Below, piece after piece: positions 23,983-36,218 of a stretch of DNA of 64,000 bases. The translations under genes and the position numbers were made by a program. The stretch covers positions 6,820,001 through 6,884,000 of the forward strand of contig NW_027478169.1 in assembly GCF_051020975.1 (NCBI RefSeq). Direction: 5' to 3'. Source of the stretch: Osmia lignaria lignaria (Eukaryota > Arthropoda > Insecta > Hymenoptera > Megachilidae). The notes under the pieces were generated by a model. The model was not told the origin of the DNA, did no database searches, and saw only the letters and a program-made list of their open reading frames with translations. The first letter of the stretch is position 1. Each line of letters begins with the position of its first letter.

Positions 23983-26558
23983 TGATCAGAAGCGTAGTTT
24001 TCGAGATATATCGAGATATTTAAAAGTTCCGAAGCCGCACCAACATAATAGAGATACAGAAACACCGTGGCCCCTTTCTTTGAGATAACTCTGCACTAGT
24101 GCGAGCCGCAAATGCCACTTCCAGCTTAGCTGTGCAGAAGGAGAACAACAAGAAGAAGAAATATCTCGAAATATGTCCGTCAGGCCCCTTCCCTTGAGAT
24201 ATATATGCAAATATCTCGGAAACGAAGCGAGCTATGTCAAAATGTAAAGAGACCTTTTTTGTAGAGAATTAAGTTTCCTACTTTTTATGTTCTATGACAT
24301 TTTTTGATCAGATGCGTAGTTCTCGAGATATATCAAGATATTTAAAAGTTCCGAAGCCGCACCAACATAATAGAGATACAGAAACACCGTGGCCCCTTTC
24401 TTTAAGATAACTCTGCACTATTGCGAGCTGCAAATGCCACTTCCAGCTTAGCTGTGCAGAGGAAGAACAACAAGAAGAAGAAATATCTCGAAATATGTCC
24501 GTCAGGCCAGTTCCTTTGAGCTGAATCTGTAAATATCTCGGAAACGAAGCGAGCTATGGCAAAATGTTAAGAGACCTTTTTTGTAGAGAATTAAGTTTCC
24601 TACTTTTCATGTTCTATGATATTTTTTGATCAGATGCGTAGCTCTCGAGATATATCAAGATATTTAAAAGTTCCGAAGCCGCACCAACATAATAGAGATA
24701 CAGAAACACCGTGGCCCCTTTCTTTGAGATAACTCTGCACTATTGCGAGCTGCAAATGCCACTTCCAGCTTAGCTGTGCAGAGGAAGAACAACAAGAAGA
24801 AGAAATATCTCGAAATATGTCCGTCAGGCCCCTTCCCTTGAGATAAATATGCAAATATCTCGGAAACGAAGCGAGCTATGGCAAAATGTTAAGAGACCGT
24901 TTTTGTAGAGAATTATGTTTCCTACTTTTTATGTTCTATGATATTTTTTGATCAGACGCGTAGTTCTCGAGATATATCAAGATATTTAAAAGTTCCGAAG
25001 CCGCACCAACATAATAGAGGTACAGAAACACCGTGGCCTCTTTCTTTGAGATAACTCTGCACTATTGCGAGCTGCAAATGCCACTTCCAGCTTAGCTGTG
25101 CAGAAGAAGAACAACAAGAAGAAGAAATATCTCGAAATATGTCCGTCAGGCCCCTTCCCTTGAGATATATCTGCAAATATCTCGGAAACGAAGCGAGCTA
25201 TGGCAAAATGTTAAGAGACCTTTTTTGTAGAGAATTATGTTTCCTACAATTTAGGTTCTATGATATTTTTTGATCAGAAGCGTAGTTTTCGAGATATATC
25301 GAGATATTTAAAAGTTCCGAAGCCGCACCAACATAATAGAGATACAGAAACACCGTGGCCCCTTTCTTTGAGATAACTCTGCACTAGTGCGAGCCGCAAA
25401 TGCCACTTCCAGCTTAGCTGTGCAGAAGAAGAACAACAAGAAGAAGAAATATCTCGAAATATGTCCGTCAGGCCGCTTGCCTTGAGATATATCTGCAAAT
25501 ATCTCGGAAACGAAGCGAGCTATGGCAAAATGTTAAGAGACCTTTTTTGTAGAGAATTATGCTTCCTACAATTCATGTTCTATGATATTTTTTGATCAGA
25601 AGCGTAGTTTTCGAGATATATCGAGATATTTAAAAGTTCCGAAGCCGCACCAACATAATAGAGATACAGAAACACCGTGGCCCCTTTCGTTGAGATAACT
25701 CTGCACTAGTGCGAGCCGCAAATGCCACTTCCAGCTTAGCTGTGCAGAAGAAGAACAACAAGAAGAAGAAATATCTCGAAATATGTCCGTCAGGCCCCTT
25801 CCCTTGAGATAAATCTGCAAATATCTCGGAAACGAAGCGAGCTATGGCAAAATGTTAAGAGACGTTTTTTGTAGAGAATTAAGTTTCCTACTTTTTATGT
25901 TCTATGATATTTTTTGATCAGATGCTTAGTTCTCGTGATATATCAAGATATTTAAAAGTTCCGAAGCCGCACCAACATAATAGAGATACAGAAACACCGT
26001 GGCCCCTTTCTTTGAGATAACTCTGCACTATTGCGAGCTGGAAATGCCACTTCCAGTTTAGCTGTGCAGAAGAAGAACAACAAGAAGAAGAAATATCTCG
26101 AAATATGTCCGTTAGGCCCCTTCCCTTCAGATAAATCTGCAAATATCTCGGAAACGAAGCGAGCTATGGCAAAATGTTAAGAGACCTTTTTTGTAGAGAA
26201 TTAAGTTTCCTACTTTTCATGTTCTATGATATTTTTTGATCAGATGCGTAGTTCTCGAGATATATCAAGATATTTAAAAGTTCCGAAGCCGCACCAACAT
26301 AATAGAGATACAGAAACACCGTGGCCCCTTTCTTTGAGATAACTCTGCACTATTGCGAGCTGTAAATGCCACTTCCAGCTTAGCTGTGCAGAAGAAGAAC
26401 AACAAGAAGAAGAAATATCTCGAAATATGTCCGTCAGACCCATTCCCTTGAGATATATCTGCAAATATCTCGGAAACGAAGCGAGCTATGGCAAAATGTT
26501 AAGAGACGTTTTTTGTAGAGAATTAAGTTTCCTACTTTTTATGTTCTATGATATTTTT
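23983..26558. repeat. 8-unit HOR, copy 2 (2576 bp)
   Basis: Tandem second copy of 21407-23982, with the same eight tags in order. Differences seen by eye are few, for example GAGGTACAG near 25018, GGCCGCTTGCC near 25473 and ATGTTCTATG versus ATGTTCAATG at the end of the sixth unit. Confidence 0.87.
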
Positions 26559-27202
26559 TGATCAGATGCTTAGTTCTCGTGATATATCAAGATATTTAAA
26601 AGTTCCGAAGCCGCACCAACATAATAGAGATACAGAAACACCGTGGCCCCTTTCTTTGAGATAACTCTGCACTATTGCGAGCTGGAAATGCCACTTCCAG
26701 TTTAGCTGTGCAGAAGAAGAACAACAAGAAGAAGAAATATCTCGAAATATGTCCGTTAGGCCCCTTCCCTTCAGATAAATCTGCAAATATCTCGGAAACG
26801 AAGCGAGCTATGGCAAAATGTTAAGAGACCTTTTTTGTAGAGAATTAAGTTTCCTACTTTTCATGTTCTATGATATTTTTTGATCAGATGCGTAGTTCTC
26901 GAGATATATCAAGATATTTAAAAGTTCCGAAGTCGCACCAACATAATAGAGATACAGAAACACCGTGGCCCCTTTCTTTGAGATAACTCTGCACTATTGC
27001 GAGCTGTAAATGCCACTTCCAGCTTAGCTGTGCAGAAGAAGAACAACAAGAAGAAGAAATATCTCGAAATATGTCCGTCAGACCCATTCCCTTGAGATAT
27101 ATCTGCAAATATCTCGGAAACGAAGCGAGCTATGGCAAAATGTTAAGAGACCTTTTTTGTAGAGAATTATGTTTCCTACAATTTATGTTCTATGATATTT
27201 TT
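26559..27202. repeat. 2-unit duplication after the 8-unit HOR
   Basis: The units at 26559 (ATGCTTAGTTCTCGTG) and 26881 (GTCAGACCCATTCCC) repeat the last two units of the preceding HOR (25915-26558) at a shift of 644 bp. One visible difference is CCGAAGTCGC at about 26930. Confidence 0.85.
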
Positions 27203-30200
27203 TGATCAGAAGCGTAGTTTTCGAGATATATCGAGATATTTAAAAGTTCCGAAGCCGCACCAACATAATAGAGATACAGAAACACCGTGGCCCCTTTCTT
27301 TGAGATAACTCTGCACTAGTGAGAGCCGCAAATGCCACTTCCAGCTTAGCTGTGCAGAAGAAGAACAAGAAGAAGAAGAAATATCTCGAAATATGTCCGT
27401 CAGGCCCCTTCCCTTGAGATAAATCTGCAAATATCTCGGAAACGAAGCGAGCTATGGCAAAATGTTAAGAGACCTTTTTTGTAGAGAATTAAGTTTCCTA
27501 CTTTTTATGTTCTATGATATTTTTTGATCAGAAGCGTAGTTTTCGAGATATATCGAGATATTTAAAAGTTCCGAAGCCGCACCAACATAATAGAGATACA
27601 GAAACAGCGTGGCCCCTTTCTTTGAGATAACTCTGCACTAGTGCGAGCTGCAAATGCCACTTCCAGCTTAGCTGTGCAGAGGAAGAACAACAAGAAGAAG
27701 AAGTATCTCGAAATATGTCCGTCAGGCCCGTTCCTTTGAGCTGAATCTGCAAATATCTCGGAAACGAAGCGAGCTATGGCAAAATGTTAAGAGACCGTTT
27801 TTGTAGAGAATTATGTTTCCTACTTTTTATGTTCTATGATATTTTTTGATCAGACGCGTAGTTCTCGAGATATATCAAGATATTTAAAAGTTCCGAAGCC
27901 GCACCAACATAATAGAGATACAGAAACACCGTGGCCTCTTTCTTTGAGATAACTCTGCACTATTGCGAGCTGCAAATGCCACTTCCAGCTTAGCTGTGCA
28001 GAAGAAGAACAACAAGAAGAAGAAATATCTCGAAATATGTCCGTCAGGCCCCTTCCCTTGAGATATATCTGCAAATATCTCGGAAACGAAGCGAGCTATG
28101 GCAAAATGTTAAGAGACCTTTTTTGTAGAGAATTATGTTTCCTACAATTTATGTTCTATGATATTTTTTGATCAGAAGCGTAGTTTTCGAGATATATCGA
28201 GATATTTAAAAGTTCCGAAGCCGCACCATCATAATAGAGATACAGAAACACCGTGGCCCCTTTCTTTGAGATAACTCTGCACTAGTGCGAGCCGCAAATG
28301 CCACTTCCAGCTTAGCTGTGCAGAAGAAGAACAACAAGAAGAAGAAATATCTCGAAATATGTCCGTCAGGCCGCTTCCCTTGAGATATATCTGCAAATAT
28401 CTCGGAAACGAAGCGAGCTATGGCAAAATGTTAAGATACGTTTTTTGTAGAGAATTATGTTTCCTACAATTTATGTTCTATGATATTTTTTGATCAGAAG
28501 CGTAGTTTTCGAGATATATCGAGATATTTAAAAGTTCCGAAGCCGCACCAACATAATAGAGATACAGAAACACCGTGGCCCCTTTCTTTGAGATAACTCT
28601 GCACTAGTGCGAGCCGCAAATGCCACTTCCAGCTTAGCTGTGCAGAAGAAGAACAACAAGAAGAAGAAATATCTCGAAATATGTCCGTCAGGCCCCTTCC
28701 CTTGAGATAAATCTGCAAATATCTCGGAAACGAAGCGAGCTATGGCAAAATGTTAAGAGACCTTTTTTGTAGAGAATTAAGTTTCCTACTTTTTATGTTC
28801 TATGATATTTTTTGATCAGATGCGTAGTTCTCGAGATATATAAAGATATTTAAAAGTTCCGAAACCGCACCAACATAATAGAGATACAGAAACACCGTGG
28901 CCCCTTTCTTTGAGATAACTCTGCACTATTGCGAGCCGCAAATGCCACTTCCAGCTTAGCTGTGCAGAAGAAGAACAACAAGAAGAAGAAATATCTCGAA
29001 ATATGTCCGTCAGGCCCCTTCCCTTGAGATATATATGCAAATATCTCGGAAACGAAGCGAGCTATGGCAAAATGTTTAGAGACCTTTTTTGTAGAGAATT
29101 AAGTTTCCTACTTTTTATGTTCTATGACATTTTTTGATCAGATGCGTAGTTCTCGAGATATATCAAGACATTTAAAAGTTCCGAAGCCGCACCAACATAA
29201 TAGAGATACAGAAACACCGTGGCCCCTTTCTTTAAAATAACTCTGCACTATTGCGAGCTGCAAATGTCACTTCCAGCTTAGCTGTGCAGAGGAAGAACAA
29301 CAAGAAGACGAAATATCTCGAAATATGTCCGTCAGGCCAGTTCCTTTGAGCTGAATCTGCAAATATCTCGGAAACGAAGCGAGCTATGGCAAAATGTTAA
29401 GAGACCTTTTTTGTAGAGAATTAAGTTTCCTACTTTTCATGTTCTATGATATTTTTTGATCAGATGCGTAGCTCTCGAGATATATCAAGATATTTAAAAG
29501 TTCCGAAGCCGCACCAACATAATAGAGATACAGAAACACCGTGGCCTCTTTCTTTGAGATAACTCTGCACTATTGCGAGCTGCAAATGCCACTTCCAGCT
29601 TAGCTGTGCAGAAGAAGAACAACAAGAAGAAGAAATATCTCGAAATATGTCCGTCAGGCCCCTTCCCTTGAGATATATCTGCAAATATCTCGGAAACGAA
29701 GCGAGCTATGGCAAAATGTTAAGAGACCTTTTTTGTAGAGAATTATGTTTCCTACAATTTAGGTTCTATGATATTTTTTGATCAGAAGCGTAGTTTTCGA
29801 GATATATCGAGATATTTAAAAGTTCCGAAGCCGCACGAACATAATAGAGATACAGAAACACCGTGGCCCCTTTCGTTGAGATAACTCTGCACTAGTGCGA
29901 GCCGCAAATGCCACTTCCAGCTTAGCTGTGCAGAAGAAGAACAACAAGAAGAAGAAATATCTCGAAATATGTCCGTCAGGCCCCTTCCCTTGAGATAAAT
30001 CTGCAAATATCTCGGAAACGATGCGAGCTATGGCAAAATGTTAAGAGACCTTTTTTGTAGAGAATTAAGTTTGCTACTTTTTATGTTCTATGATATTTTT
30101 TGATCAGATGCGTAGTTCTCGAGATATATCAAGATATTTAAAAGTTCCGAAGCCGCACCAACATAATAGAGATACAGAAACACCGTGGCCCCTTTCTTTG

Positions 30201-31066
30201 AGATAACTCTGCACTAGTGCGAGCCGCAAATGCCACTTCCAGCTTAGCTGTGCAGAAGAAGAACAACAAGAAGAAGAAATATCTCGAAATATGTCCGTCA
30301 GGCCCCTTCCCTTGAGATATATATGCAAATATCTCGGAAACGAAGCGAGCTATGGCAAAATGTTAAGAGACCTTTTTTGTAGAGAATTAAGTTTCCTACT
30401 TTTTATGTTCTATGACATTTTTTGATCAGATGCGTAGTTCTCGAGATATATCAAGATATTTAAAAGTTCCGAAGCCGCACCAACATAATAGAGATACAGA
30501 AACACCGTGGCCCCTTTCTTTAAGATAACTCAGCACTATTGCGAGCTGCAAATGCCACTTCGAGCTTAGCTGTGCAGAAGAAGAACAACAAGAAGAAGAA
30601 ATATCTCGAAATATGTCCGTCAGGCCAGTTCCTTTGAGCTGAATCTGCAAATATCTCGGAAACGAAGCGAGCTATGGCAAAATGTTAAGAGACGTTTTTT
30701 GTAGAGAATTATGTTTCCTACAATTTATGTTCTATGATATTTTTTGATCAGAAGCGTAGTTTTCGAGATATATCGAGATACTTAAAAGTTCCGAAGCCGC
30801 ACCAACATATTAGAGATACAGAAACACCGTGGCCCCTTTCTTTGAGATAACTGTGCACTAGTGCGAGCCGCAAATGCCACTTCCAGCTTAGCTGTGCAGA
30901 AGAAGAGCAACAAGAAGAAGAAACTTCTCGAAATATGTCCGTCAGGCCCCTTCCCTTGAGATAAATCTGCAAATATCTCGGAAACGAAGCGAGCTATGGC
31001 AAAATGTTAAGAGACCTTTTTTGTAGAGAATTATGTTTCCTACTTTTTATGTTCTATGATATTTTT
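27203..31066. repeat. Mixed-register satellite stretch
   Basis: Twelve units without a clear multi-unit repeat inside the stretch. They combine tags of the left neighbours (GGCCTCTTTC at 27847 and 29457, GGCCGCTTCCC at 28169, TTTAAAATAAC at 29135) with tags that dominate further right (GGCCCGTTCC and TTTGAGCTGAATCTGC at 27525; GATACTTAAAAG, ACATATTAGAG and GAAACTTCTCG at 30745). It reads as a transition zone between subfamilies. Only satellite is present. Confidence 0.75.
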
Positions 31067-33320
31067 TGAACAGACGCGTAGTTCTCGAGATATATCAAGA
31101 TATTTAAAAGTTCCGAAGCCGCACCAACATAATAGAGATACAGAAACACCGTGGCCCCTTTCTTTGAGATATTTCTGCACTAGTGCGAGACGCAAATGCC
31201 ACTTCCAGCTTAGCTGTGCAGAAGAAGAACAACAAGAAGAAGAAATATCTCGAAATATGTCCGTCAGGCCCCTTCCCTTGAGATAAATATCCAAATATCT
31301 CGGAAACGAAGCGAGCTATGGCAAAATGTTAAGAGACCTTTTTTGTAGAGAATTAAGTTTCCTACTTTTTATGTTCGATGATATTTTTTGATCAGATGCG
31401 TAGTTCTCGAGATATATCAAGATATTTAAAAGTTCCGAAGCTGCACCAACATAATAGAGGTACAGAAACACCGTGGCCTCTTTCTTTGAGATAACTCTGC
31501 ACTATTGCGAGCTGCAAATGCCACTTCGAGCTTAGCTGTGCAGAAGAAGAACAACAAGAAGAAGAAATATCTCGAAATATGTCCGTCAGGCCCCTTCCCT
31601 GGAGATAAATCTGCAAATATCTCGGAAACGAAGAGAGCTATGGCAAAATGTTAAGAGACCTTTTTTGTAGAGAATTAAGTTTCCTACTTTTCATGTTCTA
31701 TCATATTTTTTGATCAGATGCGTAGTTCTCGAGATATATCAAGATATTTAAAAGTTCCGAAGCCGCACCAACATAATAGAGATACAGAAACACCGTGGCC
31801 CCTTTCTTTGAGATAACTCTGCACTAGTGCGAGCCGCAAATGCCACTTCCAGCTTAGCTGTGCAGAAGAAGAACAACAAGAAGAAGAAATATCTCGAAAT
31901 ATGTCCGTCAGGCCCCTTCCCTTGAGATAAATCTGCAAATATCTCGGAAACGAAGCGAGCTATGGCAAAATGTTTAGAGACCTTTCTTGTAGAGAATTAA
32001 GTTTCCTACTTTTTATGTAGTATGATATCTTTTGATCAGATGCGTAGTTCTCGAGATATATCAAGATATTCAAAAGTTCCGAAGCCGCACCAACATAATA
32101 GAGATACAGAAACACCGTGGCCCCTTTCTTTGGGATAACTCTGCACTATTGCGAGCTGCAAATGCCACTTCCAGCTTAGCTGTGCAGAAGAAGAACAACA
32201 AGAAGAAGAAATATCTCGAAATGTGTCCGTCAGGCCACTTCCCTTGAGATGAATCTGCAAATATCTCGGAAACGAAGCGAGCTATGGCAAAATGTGAAGA
32301 GACCTTTTTTGTAGAGAATTAAGTTTCCTACTTTTCATGTTCTATGATATTTTTTGATCAGATGCGTAGTTCTCGAGATATATCAAGATATTTAAAAGTT
32401 CCGAAGCCGCACCAACATAATAGAGATACAGAAACACCGTGGCCCCTTTCTTTGAGATAACTCTGCACTAGTGCGAGCCGCAAATGCCACTTCCAGCTTA
32501 GCTGTGCAGAAGAAGAACAACAAGAAGAAGAAATATCTCGAAATATGTCCGTCAGGCCCCTTCCCTTGAGATAAAGCTGCAAATATCTCGGAAACGAAGC
32601 GAGCTATGGCAAAATGTTTAGAGACCTTTCTTGTAGAGAATTAAGTTTCCTACTTTTTATGTAGTGTGATATTTTTTGATCAGATGCGTAGTTCTCGAGA
32701 TATATCAAGATATTTAAAAGTTCCGAAGCCGCACCAACATAATAGAGATACAGAAACACCGTGGCCCCTTTCTTTGGGATAACTCTGCACTATTGCGAGC
32801 TGCAAATGCCACTTCCAGCTTAGCTGTGCAGAAGAAGAACAACAAGAAGAAGAAATATCTCGAAATATGTCCGTCAGGCCACTTCCCTTGAGATGAATCT
32901 GCAAATATCTCGGAAACGAAGCGAGCTATGGCAAAATGTTAAGAGACCTTTTTTGTAGAGAATAATGTTTCCTACAATTTACGCTCTATGATATTTTTTG
33001 ATCAGAAGCGTAGTTTTCGAGATATATCGAGACATTTAAAAGTGCCGAAGCCGCACCAACATAATAGAGATACAGAAACACCGTGGCCCCTTTCTTTGAG
33101 ATAACTCTGCTCTAGTGCGAGCCGCAAATGCCACTTCCAGCTTAGCTGTGCAGAGGAAGAACAACAAGAAGAAGAAATATCTCGAAATATGTCCGTCAGG
33201 CCAGTTCCTTTGAGCTGAATCTGCAAATATCTCGGAAACGAAGCGAGCTATGGCAAAATGTTAAGAGACCTTTTTTGTAGAGAATTATGCTTCCTACAAT
33301 TTATGTTCTATGATATTTTT
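31067..33320. repeat. 10-unit-spaced HOR, copy 1
   Basis: Units at 31067, 31389, 31711 and 32033 match 34287-35574 at a shift of 3220 bp (10 units). Tags: GAGATATTTCTGC with GCGAGACGC and AAATATCCAAAT; GGTACAG with GCCACTTCGAGC; TTTATGTAGTATG; and ATATTCAAAAG followed by AAATGTGAAGAG. From the unit at 32999 (GACATTTAAAAGTGCC, CTGCTCTAGTG) the match continues at 35897 with a shift of only 2898 bp (9 units), because one unit is missing in copy 2. Confidence 0.83.
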
Positions 33321-34286
33321 TGATCAGAAGCGTAGTTTTCGAGATATATCGAGATATTTAAAAGTTCCGAAGCCGCACCAACATAATAGAGATACAGAAA
33401 CACCGTGGCCCCTTTCGTTGAGATAACTCTGCACTAGTGCGAGCCGCAAATGCCACTTCCAGCTTAGCTGTGCAGAAGAAGAACAACAAGAAGAAGAAAT
33501 ATCTCGAAATATGTCCGTCAGGCCCCTTCCCTTGAGATAAATCTGGAAATATCTCGGAAACGAAGCGAGCTATGGCAAAATGTTAAGAGACCTTTTTTGT
33601 AGAGAATTAAGTTTCCTACTTTTTATGTGCTATGATATTTTTTGATCAGATGCGTAGTTCTCGAGATATATCAAGATATTTAAAAGTTCCGAAGCCGCAC
33701 CAACATAATAGAGATACAGAAACACGGTGGCCCCTTTCTTTAAGATAACTCAGCACTATTGCGAGCTGCAAATGCCACTTCGAGCTTAGCTGTGCAGAAG
33801 AAGAACAACAAGAAGAAGAAATATCTCGAAATATGTCCGTCAGGCCCCTTCCCTTGAGATAAATCTGCAAATATCTCGGAAACGAAGAGAGCTATGGCAA
33901 AATGTTAAGAGACCTTTTTTGTAGAGAATTAAGTTTCCTACTTTTCATGTTCTATGATATTTTTTGATCAGATGCGTAGTTCTCGAGATATATCAAGATA
34001 TTTAAAAGTTCCGAAGCCGCACCAACATAATAGAGATACACAAACACCGTGGCCCCTTTCTTTGAGATAACTCTGCACTAGTGCGAGCCGCAAATACCAC
34101 TTCCAGCTTAGCTGTGCAGAAGAAGAACAACAAGAAGAAGAAATATCTCGAAATATGTCCGTCAGGCCCCTTCCCTTGAGATAAATATGCAAATATCTCG
34201 GAAACGAAGCGAGCTATGGCAAAATGTTAAGAGACCTTTTTTGTAGAGAATTAGGTTTCCTACTTTTTATGTTCTATGATATTTTT
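33321..34286. repeat. Units between the 10-unit copies
   Basis: Three units at 33321 (TTTCGTTGAG, AAATCTGGAAAT), 33643 (AACACGGTGG, TTTAAGATAACTCAGC) and 33965 (GATACACAAAC, CAAATACCAC). All are ordinary 322-bp satellite with private substitutions. Confidence 0.85.
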
Positions 34287-36218
34287 TGATCAGATGCGTA
34301 GTTCTCGAGATATATCAAGATATTTAAAAGTTCCGAAGCCGCACCAACATAATAGAGATACAGAAACACCGTGGCCCCTTTCTTTGAGATATTTCTGCAC
34401 TAGTGCGAGACGCAAATGCCACTTCCAGCTTAGCTGTGCAGAAGAAGAACAACAAGAAGAAGAAATATCTCGAAATATGTCCGTCAGGCCCCTTCCCTTG
34501 AGATAAATATCCAAATATCTCGGAAACGAAGCGAGCTATGGCAAAATGTTAAGAGACCTTTTTTGTAGAGAATTAAGTTTCCTACCTTTTATGTTCGATG
34601 ATATTTTTTGATCAGATGCGTAGTTCTCGAGATATATCAAGATATTTAAAAGTTCCGAAGCTGCACCAACATAATAGAGGTACAGAAACACCGTGGCCTC
34701 TTTCTTTGAGATAACTCTGCACTATTGCGAGCTGCAAATGCCACTTCGAGCTTAGCTGTGCAGAAGAAGAACAACAAGAAGAAGAAATATCTCGAAATAT
34801 GTCCGTCAGGCCCCTTCCCTTGAGATAAATCTGCAAATATCTCGGAAACGAAGAGAGCTATGGCAAAATGTTAAGAGACCTTTTTTGTAGAGAATTAAGT
34901 TTCCTACTTTTCATGTTCTATGATATTTTTTGATCAGATGCGTAGTTCTCGAGATATATCAAGATATTTAAAAGTTCCGAAGCCGCACCAACATAATAGA
35001 GATACAGAAACACCGTGGCCCCTTTCTTTGAGATAACTCTGCACTAGTGCGAGCCGCAAATGCCACTTCCAGCTTAGCTGTGCAGAAGAAGAACAACAAG
35101 AAGAAGAAATATCTCGAAATATGTCCGTCAGGCCCCTTCCCTTGAGATAAATCTGCAAATATCTCGGAAACGAAGCGAGCTATGGCAAAATGTTTAGAGA
35201 CCTTTCTTGTAGAGAATTAAGTTTCCTACTTTTTATGTAGTATGATATTTTTTGATCAGATGCGTAGTTCTCGAGATATATCAAGATATTCAAAAGTTCC
35301 GAAGCCGCACCAACATAATAGAGATACAGAAACACCGTGGCCCCTTCCTTTGGGATAACTCTGCACTATTGCGAGCTGCAAATGCCACTTCCAGCTTAGC
35401 TGTGCAGAAGAAGAACAACAAGAAGAAGAAATATCTCGAAATATGTCCGTCAGGCCACTTCCCTTGAGATGAATCTGCAAATATCTCGGAAACGAAGCGA
35501 GCTATGGCAAAATGTGAAGAGACCTTTTTTGTAGAGAATTAAGTTTCCTACTTTTCATGTTCTATGATATTTTTTGATCAGATGCGTAGTTCTCGAGATA
35601 TATCAAGATATTTAAAAGTTCCGAAGCCGCACCAACATAATAGAGATACAGAAACACCGTGGCCCCTTTCTTTGGGATAACTCTGCACTATTGCGAGCTG
35701 CAAATGCCACTACCAGCTTAGCTGTGCAGAAGAAGAACAACAAGAAGAAGAAATATCTCGAAATATGTCCGTCAGGCCACTTCCCTTGAGATGAATCTGC
35801 AAATATCTCGGAAACGAAGCGAGCTATGGCAAAATGTTAAGAGACCTTTTTTGTAGAGAATAATGTTTCCTACAATTTACGCTCTATGATATTTTTTGAT
35901 CAGAAGCGTAGTTTTCGAGATATATCGAGACATTTAAAAGTGCCGAAGCCGCACCAACATAATAGATATACAGAAACACCGTGGCCCCTTTCTTTGAGAT
36001 AACTCTGCTCTAGTGCGAGCCGCAAATGCCACTTCCAGCTTAGCTGTGCAGAGGAAGAACAACAAGAAGAAGAAATATCTCGAAATATGTCCGTCAGGCC
36101 AGTTCCTTTGAGCTGAATCTGCAAATATCTCGGAAACGAAGCGAGCTATGGCAAAATGTTAAGAGACGTTTTTTGTAGAGAATTATGTTTCCTACAATTT
36201 ATGTTCTATGATATTTTT
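34287..36218. repeat. 10-unit-spaced HOR, copy 2 with one unit lost
   Basis: Six units matching seven in copy 1. The unit at 35575 begins like 32355 and ends like 32677 (TTTGGGATAAC, GGCCACTTCCC, GAGATGAATC). It is therefore a fusion of two adjacent units, explaining the change of spacing from 3220 to 2898 bp. Confidence 0.82.
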
